From NCBI GenBank assembly GCA_963700105.1, contig CAVOWL010000004.1, positions 310,001 to 374,000 of the forward strand: DNA of 64,000 nt. The letters are read 5' to 3'. This DNA is from CAVUWL01 sp963700105. GTDB taxonomy: Bacteria; Actinomycetota; Thermoleophilia; Solirubrobacterales; 70-9. A model generated the notes under the pieces. It was not told where the DNA came from and searched no databases. It saw only the letters and a program-made list of their open reading frames with translations. The position numbers and the translations under genes were made by a program. This document shows, piece after piece, positions 62,752 to 64,000 of this stretch; positions within the stretch are counted from its first letter, which is position 1; every line of letters begins with the position of its first letter.

Positions 62752-64000
62752 ATGGCCGTGAATCCCTCACTCGACAGCTATCTGGCGGGTGTTGGATTGC
62801 TATTCGCCATGCTCGCCCCGCTGGTCTTTGGCGCATATTGGCTTCGACGCTGGATTGCTCCATCCTACAGCGGCGCGCTCGCCCGTCTTTCTGAGCTCGT
62901 GCTGACCCTCACGCTACTGGTCCTCACCTTGGAGCTGATCGGCAGCTTTGGAGAGCTACGCATGGGCTGGGTGGTTGGGTCCTGCCTTATTGCTGGGCTA
63001 TTTGCGGCAGCGCTCGGCAGGCTGAGATCACCTCGCAGTATCGTGCCGAAGCGGCCACCAGAGGTTCCGTCCTGGGCGCTCGGCGTAGCGATAGTTGTCG
63101 CTGCGCTCGCCGTGGGAGAGTGGAGCTTTCCCGCCCAGCTCGACCTGCATCGAGGGATCTTTAGTGGGGATTCGACCTGGTACCACCTCCCATTCGCAGC
63201 GCGTTTCGCTCAATCTCACTCCACCTGGAATCTGCTCTTCACTGACCCCCTGGCCCTCGCTGCATGGTTTTATCCAGCTAGCTCGGAGCTGTTGAATTCA
63301 GTCGGGATCATTCTGTTTCGGAGCGACTGGCTCTCCCCGTTAATTAATGTCGGCTGGCTGGGAATCGGACTGCTCGGCGCCTACTGCATCGGGCGCCCAT
63401 TCGGAGTCGGGCCAGCGACTCTGGTTGCAGCTGCAATTGGCCTTGACTCGGGCGTCTTGCTCATCACCCAGGCAGGGGAGGCCCGCAATGATGCAATGGG
63501 GATCGCCTTGGTGGTGGTCTTTGCCGCCCTCCTTGCGGAAGGCTATAGGACGAAGGGAGCTGGCCCGATGATACTCGCCGGCCTGGCCGGAGGGCTGGCG
63601 ATCTCGGTCAAGCTAACGATGCTCGCTCCGGTGGTAACAGCGACCATGATTGCCATAATTTCAATCGCCTTCCGAGGCCGAAGCCAACGACTCCTAAGGG
63701 CCAGCTCCCTCGTCGGTTCCACGCTGCTGAGTGGCGGCTACTGGTACCTGCGCAACATCGCGCACGGCGGCAATCCGATACCTCAAGTGCACTCGATCGG
63801 GCCGATCGAATTGCCCCATCCCAAGCAAATGCAACTGTACCCGCGTGCCCCCACAAGTGTTGCGCACTACCTCTTCGATGCCCGCGTCTACAGGGTCTGG
63901 TTTCTCCCCAAGCTCAAAGAGGCGCTCGGTCTTTTCTATCCAATCATATTGCTGATGGCCATCGGAGCGGCGCTCTGGGCAATAGCGAGGCTCCGCGACC
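62752..64000 (+). CDS. Polytopic membrane glycosyltransferase-like protein (3' end beyond window)
   Basis: At least 416 residues, open to the window end. ATG 62752 (in-frame GTG at 62731 is an alternative). Many hydrophobic helices alternate with short loops; the first extracytoplasmic loop after the lead helices holds FSGDSTWYHLPFAARFAQSH, with acidic and His residues as in GT-C/ArnT-PMT-type enzymes, and later AGEARNDAMGIALVVVFAAL and ISVKLTMLAPV followed by YWYLRNIAHGGNP. Such enzymes transfer sugars from polyprenyl phosphate outside the membrane. The exact family is not certain. Confidence 0.75.
   Translation, partial: MAVNPSLDSYLAGVGLLFAMLAPLVFGAYWLRRWIAPSYSGALARLSELVLTLTLLVLTLELIGSFGELRMGWVVGSCLIAGLFAAALGRLRSPRSIVPKRPPEVPSWALGVAIVVAALAVGEWSFPAQLDLHRGIFSGDSTWYHLPFAARFAQSHSTWNLLFTDPLALAAWFYPASSELLNSVGIILFRSDWLSPLINVGWLGIGLLGAYCIGRPFGVGPATLVAAAIGLDSGVLLITQAGEARNDAMGIALVVVFAALLAEGYRTKGAGPMILAGLAGGLAISVKLTMLAPVVTATMIAIISIAFRGRSQRLLRASSLVGSTLLSGGYWYLRNIAHGGNPIPQVHSIGPIELPHPKQMQLYPRAPTSVAHYLFDARVYRVWFLPKLKEALGLFYPIILLMAIGAALWAIARLRD

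Overview
The window looks like a piece of chromosome from a high-GC actinobacterium, most likely a member of the Thermoleophilia (Solirubrobacterales type). The reasons are dense high-GC coding, secreted proteins with the characteristic basic leader followed by 'SKLAKNSVGTAQLKNGAV' (59.4-60.0 kb), 'IGRANLDG' propeller repeats (52.3-53.7 kb), and actinobacterial forms of the relaxase, integrase and sensor kinase. No rRNA, ribosomal-protein or core replication genes are present, so this is accessory and metabolic territory. All function calls are made by eye from motifs; no database was searched.

Layout. 0-3.2 kb: ABC exporter, ZIP metal transporter and an FAD oxidoreductase, all on the minus strand. 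3.3-14.8 kb: an acetyl-phosphate/acetate block (phosphoketolase, acetate kinase), a trehalose-synthase-type glycosyltransferase, a P-type cation ATPase, a fused GNAT/acyl-CoA synthetase (type II lysine acetyltransferase architecture) and, divergent from it, a zinc-dependent deacetylase. 15-22.7 kb: an alcohol/acetaldehyde oxidation block (ALDH, DUF779, Zn-ADH and a broken ADH copy), an MFS exporter and PEP synthase. 22.7-27.8 kb: a divergent DevR/DevS-type two-component pair whose GAF domain keeps the haem-ligand His and distal Tyr positions of mycobacterial DosS, followed by two decayed signalling genes. 27.9-42 kb: aldo/keto reductase, VOC protein, FtsH, SDR, a broken M50 protease, phosphoribosyltransferase, sulfatase, flavodoxin-like protein, GAP-family membrane protein, LemA and HtpX. 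The mix (DevRS, P-type ATPase, PRTase, M50 remnant, FAD oxidoreductase, PEP synthase) recalls a mycobacterial dormancy (DosR) regulon.

42.4-54.3 kb: an 11.8-kb integrative mobilizable element in the 3' end of tRNA-Cys, bounded by a perfect 46-bp repeat. It carries a tyrosine integrase, a small excisionase-like HTH protein, a MobF (TrwC-like) relaxase-helicase with a strand-biased A-poor tract upstream (candidate oriT), a broken DUF4326 gene, a broken sigma-like gene, and a visibly AT-richer cargo: FkbM methyltransferase, phage-structural-like protein, heparin-lyase-like protein and a secreted YWTD-type propeller protein. Paired TGGTACCCA motifs sit at both ends, and a diverged copy of the right end lies just outside the left end, suggesting an older relative once occupied the same tRNA. 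Integrase relics at 39.7 and 54.5 kb support a hotspot.

54.3-64 kb: a decay zone with deletion-derivative IS1380 and IS110 elements, small genes (ABM-like, NTF2-like, DUF2630), a collagen-like secreted protein, a CDF transporter without its C-terminal domain, a GH5 cellulase pseudogene and the start of a polytopic membrane glycosyltransferase running off the end. The most notable points are the tRNA-Cys element with its end architecture, the acetylation/deacetylation pair beside an acetyl-phosphate source, and the DosS-like sensor.
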